Position numbers and translations under genes: made by a program. DNA of 64,000 nt from Akanthomyces muscarius (lineage: Eukaryota > Ascomycota > Sordariomycetes > Hypocreales > Cordycipitaceae): assembly GCF_028009165.1 (NCBI RefSeq), contig NW_026611617.1:1064001-1128000 (forward strand). Reading direction: 5' to 3'. The notes under the pieces were generated by a model that made no database searches, was not told where the DNA came from, and was given only the letters and a program-made list of their open reading frames with translations. Below, piece by piece: positions 12,224 to 24,851 of the stretch. The stretch's first letter is position 1. Each line of letters opens with the position of its first letter.

Positions 12224-13878
12224 CTGCGCGTAGCTTGTGGTGGCCCACATTCTCACGGCAGAAACATCTACTAATTCGCCCGTAAAGCGGCGTTTCAAGC
12301 AGAGCTTGGTAATCCTTTTTTACCTCTACCTGACTACTTTGGAACATTGTGCTTAAAGTTTTCAGTTACGCAGCTGCATCAGTTCAAACTCCGCGCGGAG
12401 CACAACTCCGACTAGATCGGCAGAACCGGGAGGCTTTGCGGGGCTGTTCCAACGGCCTGCACCCTGATCTGGAATGCTCCCGCCAGATACATGAAGAAGT
12501 GGCCTCGGACAAGTTTTGGCCGCTGTGTCAGAGTCGTCACCAGCGCGTACCAGACTCAAAGCCTGTTTGGATGCGGCATGTAAGACTGCGTAAGCGGTGG
12601 GCGTACAGGTCCGTTGACAAGTAGTCCGTCCCCGGCTCTTTGGCCGCTTACATTTTGCGTAGCCAACAGCCACATGCGGTGGGTATCGGTGGTCCATTTC
12701 CACTGCTCGATTCTGGACCAGCGCTCTCAGAAGCTTATTTGCTGGACCGAACCCAGCAGGCCACGGCTCTCGGTGCGCTCGTGTGACAAGACGGCGGCCA
12801 AGCATCTAGGCGTTGTTACAACGGCCCGGAAGCCTCTGCTGGTAGTCAGCCGCCTTGCCACTTCCTGGGCAGACCACCGACTGGACAGACAGTTGATGTG
12901 GCCGTACCCGCTTACACATTACTCCGCGGCCCAAGAGCGCGGGGGAAGCTAGGTATCTTATAAAGTTGAGACTAATTACAGTAGTTTAAAAAAAATGATT
13001 ACAATTTTATATAGACAATAGCTCATACAAGTATTCTTTATAAAAGAATAAATTCATATTTTTATACTCACTGAATGCCTATTTTCAATTCTACCGGATG
13101 GGCGCGCCAATGAGCGACTATAGTAGGCCAGTGATTCCGCAGGTACATGTTCGTGGCGGCAAGGAGGTGCAGTTATGATGGCAGAGGAAGTGCCGAAGAG
13201 GCTACATTGCTGGTCAAAATGCAGCGAGCAGAAAGGAGCCCCTCATCTGCAGTCTGGACATCAAGCGTTGGCGATAAAGGCCCTAGGTTACGATCCTATC
13301 CACCCGCTCACAGCACAGTCCAACTTGAGTGGCATACAACCATCTAGCACATGTGTTTAATTCAGACTCGATACAGCCATCTTCTCAAATTGCCTTTCCA
13401 AAGCAGGTCTTTCTCTTTTTTATACCTCTTTTTTTTTTTCATTCGTTTATTCCCGTGTTTTCTTTTCCTGAGCTTACAAACACCCGTCAAGGCGCTCCGC
13501 GACGCACTGCCAGTACCCCAACCATCAACCTCGCAACACTTCAAAACCGCTCACCATCCAACTTTTAATATACCAATCATGTACATAAAAAAAAAGAAAC
13601 CTTGTGTTTTCTTCCTTCCAGTTATTTACCTCTGCCTTATTACATCAGTCATTAGCCAGCCAATGCCCGTCATCACATTTCCAAGCCGCCCCACCAATCG
13701 CCGCATCCTCGGCCAGCGCCGGCAAATCCACGGCGGCGAGCGAGCGCCCAGATTTCTTAAATTGTACTCTAGCATCGCGCTCTTGACCACCTCCATGCAA
13801 CTACCGATCCATCCGCCCATCTAGCCAAGTCCCTCGTCTCCCAACCAATTCAAGACCAGGCTTCCTTCCAATCCAACC

Positions 13879-13902
13879 ACACACACACACACACACACAC
13901 AC
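13879..13902. repeat. (AC)12 microsatellite next to the BOL3 start codon
   Basis: Twelve AC dinucleotides end one base before the BOL3 ATG at 13904. Length polymorphism here would change the sequence just before the start codon but not the protein. Confidence 0.95.
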
Positions 13903-13903
13903 G

Positions 13904-14359
13904 ATGCAGTCCTCACTATGCGCTGCGTGCCGCCGCGCCGCCGCCACCACCACCCTCCGCGCTCCTCGCACCGTCCTCTCTCGCCATCTCTCCACGACAG
14001 TCGCCGCCACGAGACAGCACCCCCTCGTGCGATCCCGCCCAGCGCCCTTGTCCCTCCGCGCCCGCCGTCCGTACTCCTCCTCCGCCGCCGCCGCCGCCGC
14101 CCCCGAGACCCCCTCCATGAGCGACGCCGAGTCCGCCATCGCGCAGCTGCTCGTCGACGCGCTCGCGCCCGTGTCCTCGGTGCTCGTGCAGGACGTCTCG
14201 GGCGGCTGCGGCAGCATGTACGCGATTGAGATTGCCGCCGAGGCGTTTCGAGGCAAGACGATGCTCAAGCAGCAGCGCATGGTCAATGCCGCGCTCGGCG
14301 ACGTCGTCAAGACGTGGCACGGGGTGCAGATCCGCACGAGCGTGCCCGAGGATGCCTGA
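13904..14359 (+). CDS. BOL3: BolA-family protein, mitochondrial BOL3 type
   Basis: A 151-aa single-exon gene. BolA3-type proteins help transfer 4Fe-4S clusters to target enzymes in mitochondria, working with Nfu1 and monothiol glutaredoxin. The first 70 residues are rich in R, A, S and T with almost no acidic residues, as expected for a mitochondrial presequence. The BolA domain fills residues 75-150. It contains DVSGGCGSMYAIEI, with the cysteine conserved in BOLA3, then QRMVNAAL and the WHGVQIRT stretch in which the histidine is the family cluster ligand. The start chosen is the ATG directly after the AC repeat. It converges with ACC1. Confidence 0.92.
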   Translation: MQSSLCAACRRAAATTTLRAPRTVLSRHLSTTVAATRQHPLVRSRPAPLSLRARRPYSSSAAAAAAPETPSMSDAESAIAQLLVDALAPVSSVLVQDVSGGCGSMYAIEIAAEAFRGKTMLKQQRMVNAALGDVVKTWHGVQIRTSVPEDA

Positions 14360-14777
14360 GAACAGTACGAGAGATGTGTATACATACACACGTCGAAGAA
14401 GCATGCTTGGATCCCGAGATTTGAGCTGGAGGGAGGATCATACATAATGTGTATAATATGAATAGACAAAACTGTACAATAATCTAGCCCACACACACAC
14501 AAGAGGCACTGCTTTCATTACATCCGATACCTCATAATTGGACTGTTGTGATCGTCACGGACATTAGACAAGGCTCAATGAAAAGTTGCAGCGCCAAGCT
14601 TGACACTCATCACCAAAAAAACACAAGTCTTTGCGAGCTGTTACTGCACGGATGAATCAAGATAAGTCTAAAGTGAGCATTAACATGAATACGTAGCTAT
14701 ATAGAACAAAACAAAACGTACAATCCGCCTTCCAATCATTAGGTATATACTATTTTTTTTCTCGCTTCCTTCACAGG
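14360..14777. other. Convergent 3' region of BOL3 and ACC1
   Basis: 418 nt with the 3' ends of two converging genes and a short CA run near 14491. No coding feature is seen. Confidence 0.5.
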
Positions 14778-17700
14778 TTACTCTTTCAGAAACTTGAGAA
14801 TCGCATCGCGCTCCTCCAGGGGCATGATGCGGAGCACCTCCCTCACGCCCTTGAAGCCCGCCTCCTTGTTGCGGCGCACCACCTCGGCCAGCTCGCCCGC
14901 CAGCTTCTCCGCCTTGAACAGCTCGACCTTTTCGCCAATCGACTTGCGCTCCTTCTCGTACCACTCGGCCACGGCCTGGTCGTTGGTATCCCACGCCGCG
15001 ATGCCCGACCAGCTCTTGAGAAGCTCCAGGTTGCGGTCGCGGTTCGCGCTCGTCTTGGCCACCGACTCCTTCTGGCTCGCCGTCAGCGTGCTGCTCGCCA
15101 TGTGCCGCAGCATGTACTCCTCGCTGAGGCGGCGGCGCACGCGCCAGTAGAAGAAGCGGCGCGCGTTGGACCACTCCAGCACCTCGCGGATCGTGCCCTT
15201 GGCCTTCATGCGGCCCGCCCGGTCGTGGAGATCGGCAAATTGAATGGCAATCTGCGAGTACACAGGGAGCAGCTGGCGCTCGCGTGCCGCCATCTTGGTC
15301 TTGATCTCCTCGGCCTCCTCCTTGGAGGTGCTGGGGTCCGCCAGGTTCTTCTTCAGCTGCGCGTACGTCTCGTCCATGCGGGCCATCGTCTCAAGCTGCT
15401 TGTCCTTGCGGTACTTGATACCAATGATACCCTCGGGCTCGAGCACACCACCGCGCGCGTCTTCGTCGGCGTACATCTCCATGACGGTGGGGTTAATGGT
15501 GGGATCAACGACGACCCACGAACCACCGCGGAGCTCGCCGTGGGGAGGAATGTACACAAAGATGGGCTGCTCATACTTGACGAGGGCGTCAACAATAAAC
15601 GAACCGTATTTGAGGACCTCGTTGTACATGTCGCGCTGGCCACCAGAGAAACCACGCCAGTTGGCGAGAATCATCAGTGGCAGCTGCTCACCATTGTTAA
15701 AGTCGTTGATAGCCTGGGCAGTCTTGAACGCAGAGTTGGGGTACCAGACGCCACCGGCTTCGTTGCTGACCTGCTCGATGGAGTCGGGGTTGGCAGGGTC
15801 AGCGGGGGTGGTGTTCTCGACACTGCGCGTCTCGACGGCAATGACACCCATGGGGATGCCGCCAAGACGAGCACGGCCAACAACGACAGTGCGGGCCCAG
15901 CCTCCTAGCGTCTCGACAAACGAATCCTTGTCAAAGAGACCGCTCTGGAAGCCAGTCTCGTCCTGCTTACCAGAAATCATCCAGCGAACATCAAAGGGCT
16001 GCTTCTGGGGAGGGCGGTAGGTGACGTCACGGTCCCAGGTGTCGGTGCTGGGGCTGACGGGGATGGGGGCGTTGCGCTTCTCGGGGACATACGACATCCA
16101 CTCGACAATGCGCGAGACACCCTCAAAGTCGTCGTTGGCAGTCATGTGCGAAACACCGTTGCGGTACATGATCTGGGTACCACCGAGCTGCAGGTTGGAC
16201 GTGTAGACCTCGCGACCTAGCAGGTTGTTCAGAGCAGGGGCACCAGTCAGGATGATGGGCTGGCCCTCAACCTGGACAGCACGCTGACCAAGACGGACGA
16301 GGTAAGCACCGATACCCACGGAACGGCAGGTAACCAGGGTCACGGTGAAGATGTCATTGTAAGCACGGCTGGTGGCACCGGCAATCAGACCAGAGCCGCG
16401 CAGACACTCGACACCGAGACCGTCCTCCTGACCAATAATGGTGACGATGCGGTGGCGCTTCTCACCAGCCTCGGAGATCTCCTCAGTAATGACATCGTGC
16501 TTGAAGCGGTCCTTGCCGGCCTGGTCGAGGTACAGGTAACGGAAGCCCTTGTCCTGCTTGGTAATGTCGTTCCAGGCGACCTTGAAGTGAGGCATCAGCT
16601 CATTGGCAAGACCAAGACGGGCGCCAGAGTTGGCCGACAGGTAAATGCGAGGGATGCCAAGCTTGCGGGCCAGCTCCGTGCACTTGTGGAAGAAGTTATC
16701 TTCCTTGGGGCCAAAGGAACCAATCATGTAGGTAATGTCGTTGGCGACGACGATGAAACGACGGCCATTGGGGTACTCGGGAGTACGAGCACGGATGAGC
16801 CAACCAACCATACCGCACTTGTTGGTGCCAGGCTCACGGTTCACCTCGTCCAGGTTGTCCTTGTCATCGAGAACCAGCTCGGTAAAGGTGATGCACTCTC
16901 CAGACTTGGGCTGGAGGGCAGCAAGGCCAGGCTGGCTCTTGACAGCCTTGACCCAGCTGTTCTGGATGGCCTGGCGGAAGAGCTCCGGGAAATCGTAGAC
17001 GTACTGCGTGCCCATGAGATGAGCCTTGTAACGCTTGGGCTGGTCCCAGTTCTTGGTGGCATAGGGGGTGTTGACGGGCAGCAGATGCAGGGGACCCTTC
17101 TCCTTGGTACCGCCAATGCTGTGGAAGACCCATTCGCCCTTCTCCGACTTGCGCTCGGCGTACAGGTCGACATCCACAACGTAACCAGAGGTGTTGGTGA
17201 TGCCGATACGCAGAGGGTAGGGCTGTCCCGTCTTGGGGTCGGTGCAGATAATGCGGATTTCGACGTTGGAGACGCGGAGCCTCCAGCCGCGGGCACCGAA
17301 GCGGTCGAGGAAGCCTTGGAGGCTGTGCTCTACCTCGGAGGGAGCAAGCTGGAATACGGGGCTAAAGTTCATAAAGATGTGGTTCATATCCGTGTTGTTG
17401 CTGCCAATGATTTCGAGAGCGTCGAAAATATCATTGACAACACGGTCAGCCTCGGAGATGAGGTACTCGGCAGTAGGAATCTCATCGCGGAGACGGCCGG
17501 GACGAATAACGGCGCGAGTAAAGTAGCGCTTGTCAGTTTCAGCAGCCTTGCCAATACCCTCGTACACGTGAATGTTCTTGTTCTCGGTGAAGACTGGCTT
17601 AATGTTGAACTTGGACAGACGAGCAAGTTCAAGCTGGAAGGCAAGAGCAGGCTCACTGTGACGGATGCTGTCGTCTTCCTCGTAGTGGGGTCCACGGAAC

Positions 17701-20700
17701 GTGTAGTAGCCAGGGTACGAGCCGTCGCTGTGGCCGCAGATGAAGGTCAGGCGACGGACACCGCGGGCAAGAAGCTCGTCCTTGAACTGAGCGACGATGG
17801 GGCGGATGCGAGCAAGGGTCTCCGCGTCGCTGTTGCTCTCTGCATCCCGCACAGCAATGTTGATGACGGCGCTCAACTCCTCAGCGGCGCCGCGGGGCGT
17901 GGCAGGCTGGCCAGGCTTGCGCTTGCCGCTGAGATCTGCAATGAGGCCAGACGGTGTGGTCTGGCGGTTCTGCTTCTGTTGAAAGGCAATCGTCTCGAGC
18001 GCCTTTTGCAGGAGGTCATCGGCCTCATCAATGTACTTGCAAGGAACAATAACACCGATACGGCTGGGCTCATCGGTGATCTTGGCATCTAGGTACGACA
18101 TGTCGCTAATAGAGTAGATGCGCTTAGAACCAACCTCGTTACCAAGAGGAGTGCCAGGCGCAGATGGCGCAGCAGACTGGGCAGGCAGGCCAAACTCGGC
18201 CTCGCCAAGCTTGCGGAGCTTGAAGTCCCAGGAAATGAACTGCGGGTTGTCGCTCTCGTCAGAGTGGTAGTTGACCTTGTTGAGGATGTAGGCACGGTAA
18301 GCACGGCGAATGTAGACCTCAAGCGATGCAACCGAGACCCAGGGATCCTCGTTGCCAAAGAACAGGGTCAGCACGTCAAAGACGGTGTACTTGGAGTCGA
18401 CAACCTCCTTGATGACGTCGAGGCTAGGCTCACGGTGGTCCCAGCCGCTCTCACCATAGCGAGACTCGATGACGGAGGAGCGGAGAATGTGCTCCATCTG
18501 CGAGGTACGCTCCTCCAGAGAAGGCAGAGCGCACTGAATCATAATCTCACGCGCCTTGAGGGAGACCTTGGAGGTGGTGCGCGAGGTAAGCTCAGTAAGC
18601 CTGCGCAGGGTATCACGGAGGTACTTGCCAACGTTGCCCACGTTGGGCTTGTTGGGGCGGTACTCCTCGAGGATGGCGAGGACGAGCGACGACTTGGCGC
18701 TGACGCGGCTATGCGAGAGCGCAGTCTGGACAATATTGTTGACGTTGTCCTTGTTCTGGTCACGAAGCGTGAGGATAACGCTCTCCTCCTGGCTGTTTCC
18801 ATTGAACAGGCTCTCAACGTTGGCAAAGGAGTCGAGCAGGCCCTTGATGAGGTTCAGCTCACGGACCTTTTGGCCGTCGGCGTAAATGTCCAGAATGTGC
18901 GTCAGGGGAGCCAGAGTGCTGCGGAGCATATCAGCATCGCCAGCGGCAACATTATCCTCGAGAAACTTGGAAAACGCCTTCTGCAGAGGTCGAGCAGGGA
19001 ACTCGGTCTGACGGGCCTTGGCACGCTCAACAATCTGGCCAAACTGAGCATCCAGCTTCTGGGGCATTCTCGAGTGCAGAGCAGAGAACTGGGCGTTCCA
19101 CTCGCTGTACGGCAGCTCGGGGTTGCGCAGGACCTCGATGAGCTCCTTGAGGCTGGACTGCATGACGACCGAGTTGTCAAAGCCGAGCAGAATGTTGTTG
19201 ATGATGTTGTGGAGGAGCTGGAAGCGCTGAGCAGGCTTGGCACCAAGAACAACGGGGTCGCCGAGGACGGGCAGCTTGTCGACAAAGCTCTGGGCCTGCT
19301 TGACACGGGTGGGGTCATCCAGGGCCAGTATGCCGAGAATGTCACCAGCCTCGAGAGTGGCACCAGGCTGCTTCATCAGCTGGACGATGCCGTCCTCCTG
19401 AGCGACGAGGGGCATGTACATCTTCATGACCTCGACTTCGGCGTAGGTGGCGCCGGCCTTGAGGTGGGACCCATTCTCGACGGTGTACTTGACGAGTTTA
19501 CCAGGACTGGGGGTGCGCAGCTGGGTAGGGTCATTTTCCTGCTCAAGCAGGCAGGTCTTGCTGTCGACGGAGATGCGCGTGGCACCAACTTCCTCCTTCC
19601 AGTAGACGTTGTGGGAGTGGCCGTCAAGCAGAATCAGTAGGCCACCGTCAGAGAGGGCGCGGACGCCGACGGAGCACTTGGAGCCATTGATGAACAAGTT
19701 GTAGCTGTCCGCGCTGGAGCGCGTGGCGGTAAACTTGTAGCGGAAGCCCTCGTAGATGAAGTCAATGTTGAAGACGGTGCGCAGAATGTCCTTGGAGGGA
19801 ACCTGACCCTTTTCGAGACCGGCGCGGTACTCGGCCATGCAGGCCTCGGAGGCAATGTGAGCCTTGGTGGTGGCACCGCAGATGACGGCAAGCATGGTGT
19901 CGGGGCGCTCGGCGGTCAGGCGCTTGGAGATGAGCTCGTCGAGCCAGCCGGTGGTGATTGTGTTGGACTCAAAGTCTTCGGTCTCGAGCAGCTTGATGAG
20001 GTACTCGACGGTGGTTCTGAAGTCACCGCGAATGCTCAGCTCCTTGAGGGCGACGACCATGTGCTTTCTCGAGGCGGCTCGGTTCTCGCCATAGGCAAAG
20101 ATGTGGCCAAATTGGGAGTCGGAGAAGGAGTGAATACCACCCTGTGTACCGACGGAGAAGTAACCCCAGACGTTGGAGGAGGAGCGGAAGTTGAGGTCGT
20201 GGAGCACACCGTTGGAAGGCTTGAAGCCTTCGCCAGGATCCTCCGAGGTGATGCGGCAGGCGGTGGTGTGGCCGCGTGGCGTGGGGCGACGCTGGAGCTC
20301 GCCAGCGCCCTGGTTCTCAAAGTTGAAGTCAATCTCGGTGGCGGCCTTGGTGTCGACGCCGTAGAGCAGACGAATGTCGCGGACTCTGTGGAGGGGCAGA
20401 CCCATGGCAATCTGAAGCTGGGCGGCGGGCAGGTTGACGCCGGTGACCATTTCGGTGGTGGGATGTTCGACCTGGAGACGGGGGTTGAGCTCGAGGAAGT
20501 AGAACTTGTTGTCGGCGTGGGAGTAGAGGTACTCGACGGTACCGGCGGAGACGTAGCCGACGAGCTTTCCGAGACGCACAGCAGCATCCTCCATGGCCTT
20601 GAAGGTGGCGGCGTTGGCAATGGTGACGGGAGCCTCCTCGATAATCTTTTGGTGGCGACGCTGGACGGAGCAGTCACGGCCAAAGAGCGAGATGTTGTTG

Positions 20701-21764
20701 CCGTACTGATCGGCGAGGAGCTGGACTTCCAGATGTCTGGCGTTGCCGGCGAGCTTCATGATGAAGATGGGGGAGCCGGGGATTTCGCTGGCGGCGGCCT
20801 TGTAGAGAGCCTCAAACTCTTCCTCGTTGGTGACCTTTCGGATGCCCTTGCCACCACCACCCTCGGAGGCCTTGACCATGATGGGGAAGCCAATCTCCTT
20901 GGCCTTTTCCAGACCCTCCTGCCAGGAGGTGACGCAGCCTTTGGAGTAGACGTCGTCGGAGACGGTGACGATGCCCTTGTCGTCAACCACGACCTTGTCG
21001 ACGCCGGTTCCGGACCAGGGGATGCAAGGGACTTCGGCGTGCTGAGCGACGATTGTGGAGGATATCTTGTCACCTAGCGAGCGCATGGCGGAGCCAGGGG
21101 GTCCGATGAAGACGATTTTCTTGGGGGAGGCGGCGAGCGACTCGGGAAGTTTGGGGTTTTCCGAGGCGTGGCCCCTATACTCTTGTTAGTTCTGTGGAAT
21201 TTGGCCACGGTGCCATGTTTGTCAAGACGTACCAGCCTGCCCAGACAGCATGAACATTCATGCGCTCGGCAATGTCGACAATGAGCTCGACGTTGGCGTA
21301 GTTGTGGTTGTTTGTGCCGCCGGGGACCTCGACATAGTGGTCGGCCATGCGAATGTAGTCGGCGTTGGCTTGTAAATCCTCGGGGGTGGCCATGACGGTG
21401 AAGTGGATGGCGCGCTCGTCGCCAAACACTTCGTAGGCCCATTTTCGGACGGATCGAATCTCCTTGACGGCGGCGATACCGTTGTTGGCAATCAGAACCT
21501 GCGGGCGATTGTTAGCAACTTGGGGTTGCCGGGGGGGTTGCGCGAGCTGCCGGCGTTGCTGGCGGCGCCGAGACAGCTCGCGTCAGCAGAGCAGAAGCTT
21601 ACGTTTGTGATGACAGTGTGACCGTCATGCTGGGCCACAAAGTCCTTGACCTTGCTCGCGGGGGCATTCGCCAGGCTGTTGCCGCCGATGAAGTGAGCAG
21701 CAATGCTGTGCTTCTCAGCGTATGAGGCGTGGCCGTTGGCGCCGTTTGTAGACTCGGGAGCCAT
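14778..21764 (-). CDS. ACC1: Acetyl-CoA carboxylase (multidomain, cytosolic)
   Basis: Makes malonyl-CoA from acetyl-CoA, bicarbonate and ATP, the committed step of fatty-acid synthesis. Exons 21603-21764, 21233-21498 and 14778-21174 give 2274 aa, the normal fungal size. The order is biotin carboxylase (about residues 55-560, with the ATP loop SEGGGGKG near 241 and [10 protein letters not shown] near 371), biotin carrier domain with EVMKM and biotinyl lysine 727, the long central regulatory region, and carboxyltransferase (about 1480-2230, including [14 protein letters not shown] and [12 protein letters not shown]). Introns of 104 and 58 nt lie only near the 5' end, as usual for fungal ACC genes. 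No frame damage is seen over almost 7 kb. The long antisense open frames inside it are by-products of codon bias. Confidence 0.98.
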
Positions 21765-23933
21765 GGCTGCGGATGTGTGGGTGTGGTTGGGGGGGATGAG
21801 AGAAAAAGGGCGGAGGTTTTGTAGGTCGTTGGAATGCGTGACTGGCCAGGAAGCTTGCTCAGGGCTTCATGGAACAATGGCTATTCTAACGGCTTCGGCG
21901 AAGATGGGAGGTAAGGCTTCGCTTGGAGATTGGGCGCACGAGGTGTCGAAGTTGCGCCGAGAAGAGCAGACCAAAAAGCGGCGCTGCTTCGGAGAGTAGG
22001 AGGAGTTGAGAAGAACCTAGGCTGGCAGAAGGAATCAATATACAGGAGCGTGGTGAATGCAGTGGCCAATGCAAAAGCTCCAGAGAATTAAGAATAAAAG
22101 AGCATAAACAGGGGCGTCAAGAAGCTGCAGCGGCCGTTGGGAAGGGTGATGATGTGGAGGAGAGTAAGTTTTGGGAGGAAGAGGAAGAAGTTCCGGAGAA
22201 GAATGTCGCCGGACTTTTTTGGAGGTGGTTCTGTCGGGACCAAAAGCAGCTGGGGAGGGGGGGGCGTGTGGGCGTGTGGAGGGGAGGTTGCAGAGCTGCA
22301 GAGGCCAGAGCAGGGGTGAAGCGCTGGAACGGCATGCCGCCTGTAGGTACCAGCAGCACTGAAGCTGGGAGGAGAAGCGGCGTGATGAGCTGCGAGATGC
22401 GCTGGGCAGGGCAACTTACAGGCAGGAGAGTGTCCTGTAGCAAGGCTGGGCTGTAGAGGTGGATGCCTGTACAGAGTACCTGTAGAAGGAAAGGGAGGGT
22501 CGTCTCGTCAGGGCCCAATGACGCTACCGTGCCTTGGCGGCTGGCCAAAGGTACCTAGGTAGTATGGATGGATGGGCAAAAGGGCAAGTTTTTGATCTGT
22601 TGGGGTTGCCAAAGTCAGCGGCAGTTGGGACATTTTGGGGAAAGTGGAGCGTCATTTTTTCCATGTCGATCTCTGCGTCTCTCTGTCTGTCTCGGTCTCT
22701 GTGGTGCATCTGCTGTGCGTTTGCTGTGCTTCTGCTCGAGCAGGTTTGTTTGTTGTATTTCCATGCTCCGTCCATGCACACTCACGACAAAGGCAGCCAT
22801 GGTGAGAAACAGACAGCAAGGTTGTCGCAGGCGTTGGTCATCGCTGTAAGCTCTGCCAGCTTCCCACAGCCCAGATTCAGCTCGCGCCATGGCTTGCTTG
22901 CCCGGTCTGTTCCCCTAACCCACGGATTACTGGCGATTCGAAACAGAAGACCCAGCCGCACTGCTTGCGCGTAATCACCTTGCAAACGCTCCGATCGGGT
23001 TTCTTTTTTTTCCTCTCTTTCCACAGCCCGGATTCGCGAGTAACGTCGCAGTCGCAGTTTGGCCAACCGTCACCGTAGCTCCACGCCCGCTCGCCCGGGT
23101 CAGGGACACTCCGGGCCAGGGAAAGAAAAAAAAAGATTGATGAGGCCCCAGTCGGGGCTGGTCCCCTGCCACAGACCGGATGGCCGGTTTACAGCGCATT
23201 CTGTCGGCGGACCCGAAAAAAAAAAGAGGCGTGTCTGGTCGTTCTAGCGTCCGATAAGACTGGACAGCAGCAGCCCGGCGCCGTGTTGGCAAGCCTCGCG
23301 ACGAGAAGGCGCCGCAGTAGCCATTGTCCGGTGGTTTTCGTTTTCCGCTCAAATCGAGAGAGCCCAGCACAGATAGGCAGAGAGAGGGAGGCAGAGAAGA
23401 GATTGGAGAGGAGATATTGACTGTTTTCCAACATGCACAAGCATCAAAACTTACCAGCTCTCGTCGTCGGAGTGTGTCGTCGTGGTGGGGCGGTCGGATA
23501 TCGAAATGATGGCTTATGTGCAAGGAAACATGTACATGTACAGAAAAAGAAGACGACCGAGAGACGATGCAAAAGTTCTATCAGGAAAAAGAAGTGGCAA
23601 AGAGGAAAGAGGAACAATAACAGGCAGGTTACGAAAGACGGGCGCTGGGGGATTATGTATACTCTCAGTACTGGTACGGATAGCTTTCCCAAAGCTGATG
23701 GTGAGAAAAGCGAGCTAGGCACACACCCCCCAGCCCAGCCTTGTTCGAATACCAGTACATATCTGGCTGCTCAACGGCTATCCGGCAGGTATCACAGACG
23801 GCAAGATATAAGACGCACCAGGCAGATGGAGCTCCCAAGGTTGCAGCTCGGAGTGCAGTTGCTCGGCCTCTGGGACCCCGGCTTACGCGCAGGTGTTGCT
23901 GGCTGTCTGGAAGCTGATGGTAGCCTCACGGTG

Positions 23934-23936
<3 letters not shown>

Positions 23937-23964
<28 letters not shown>
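23937..23964. repeat. G28 homopolymer
   Basis: Twenty-eight consecutive G residues, then one C and five more G. Such a run can fold into a G-quadruplex. Its exact length in an assembly is unreliable. Confidence 0.9.
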
Positions 23965-24823
23965 CGGGGGTGTACCAGTAGAGTGCCTGTAGGGTGCATC
24001 TCCATGCTTCTACTGGTACCCTTCCTTCGGGTTCTTATCCGGGACGGATTGCAGACAAAGGTTTTCATCGACGCTACAAGTATAATGGCCAGTATCAAGA
24101 ATTGAGGTACATCTTGACTGAACAGCAACATACACCAGGAAGAAGAGAAATAACCTCGTAGACTCTGTTGTCGACATGCTGCGAGGCAAAGGCAACAGTG
24201 ACGGCCCTGTGCCTGGGAATTTCGGGGGCAATGGGGTTCCTTGCCAGGGGGGCGTGCAGCGCTGCAGCAGTGGTGCTGATGTGTGATGGCGGCTGCGGCT
24301 GCGGCATTAGGTAGGTAGGTATCCGTAGGCTTCTGGTGAAATCCCAACACGGCGATGCAGGTGGTATCTAATCTACGGGTAAAACAGGATGTATACGGAG
24401 TATAGCCAGCCAGGAATCGAGATGTGTATGGTGCATCAATCGATGTAGATTGCTGCTGTATATACCGCTCAACAACACGGTACTTTTAAGAAAAAAAAAA
24501 GAAAAAAAAAGAAGAAAAAAAAGCCACTCGCTCACCCGTTGTGTCATCTCGGCCAGCTACTCCAAACTCGCCTTTCCCCGGGTAATAAATCTTTGAAAGA
24601 AGAACAAGAACATGGCCTTGTTCATTCCGCTACCCTTTTCCGCAGTTTCCACAATTTCCACGCCTTTTCTTCTTCATTTATCCAATAAATCTTGAACCAT
24701 GACCATTCGTCCCTCGTTCCTTGGTCTGCCATATTTTCTCTCCCAATTGTTGAGTCCCGCACCCGCCCGCGGTCCCCACTCTTGGCGGCTCTCCGATTCT
24801 TTGCTCTCCCCAACATCAAGATA

Positions 24824-24851
24824 GCCTACTGCCTACTGCCTACTGCCTACT
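24824..24851. repeat. GCCTACT heptanucleotide x 4
   Basis: Four perfect tandem copies of a 7-nt unit in the pyrimidine-rich stretch. No function is known. Confidence 0.9.

Larger units (their letters stand above)
12113..13903. other. Divergent intergenic region with AT-rich patch and pyrimidine-rich leader
   Basis: This 1.8 kb lies between the NmrA-like gene (-) and BOL3 (+). About 12955-13080 is strongly AT-rich. About 13350-13880 is rich in C and T on the plus strand, as expected for a fungal promoter/5' leader of BOL3. The antisense-type open frames at 12362-12805 and 13351-13824 show no known domain and are dismissed. Confidence 0.55.

Noticed and set aside
13801..14502. Minus-strand frames over BOL3
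   Set aside because: They are antisense to BOL3, which matches a known family. The long G and A runs come from its alanine-rich presequence.
16452..21077. Three very long plus-strand open frames (16452-18092, 18264-19640, 19857-21077)
   Set aside because: They are antisense to ACC1, whose product is certain. The GC-biased codons of ACC1 leave the opposite strand free of stops, and the translations have no recognisable domains.
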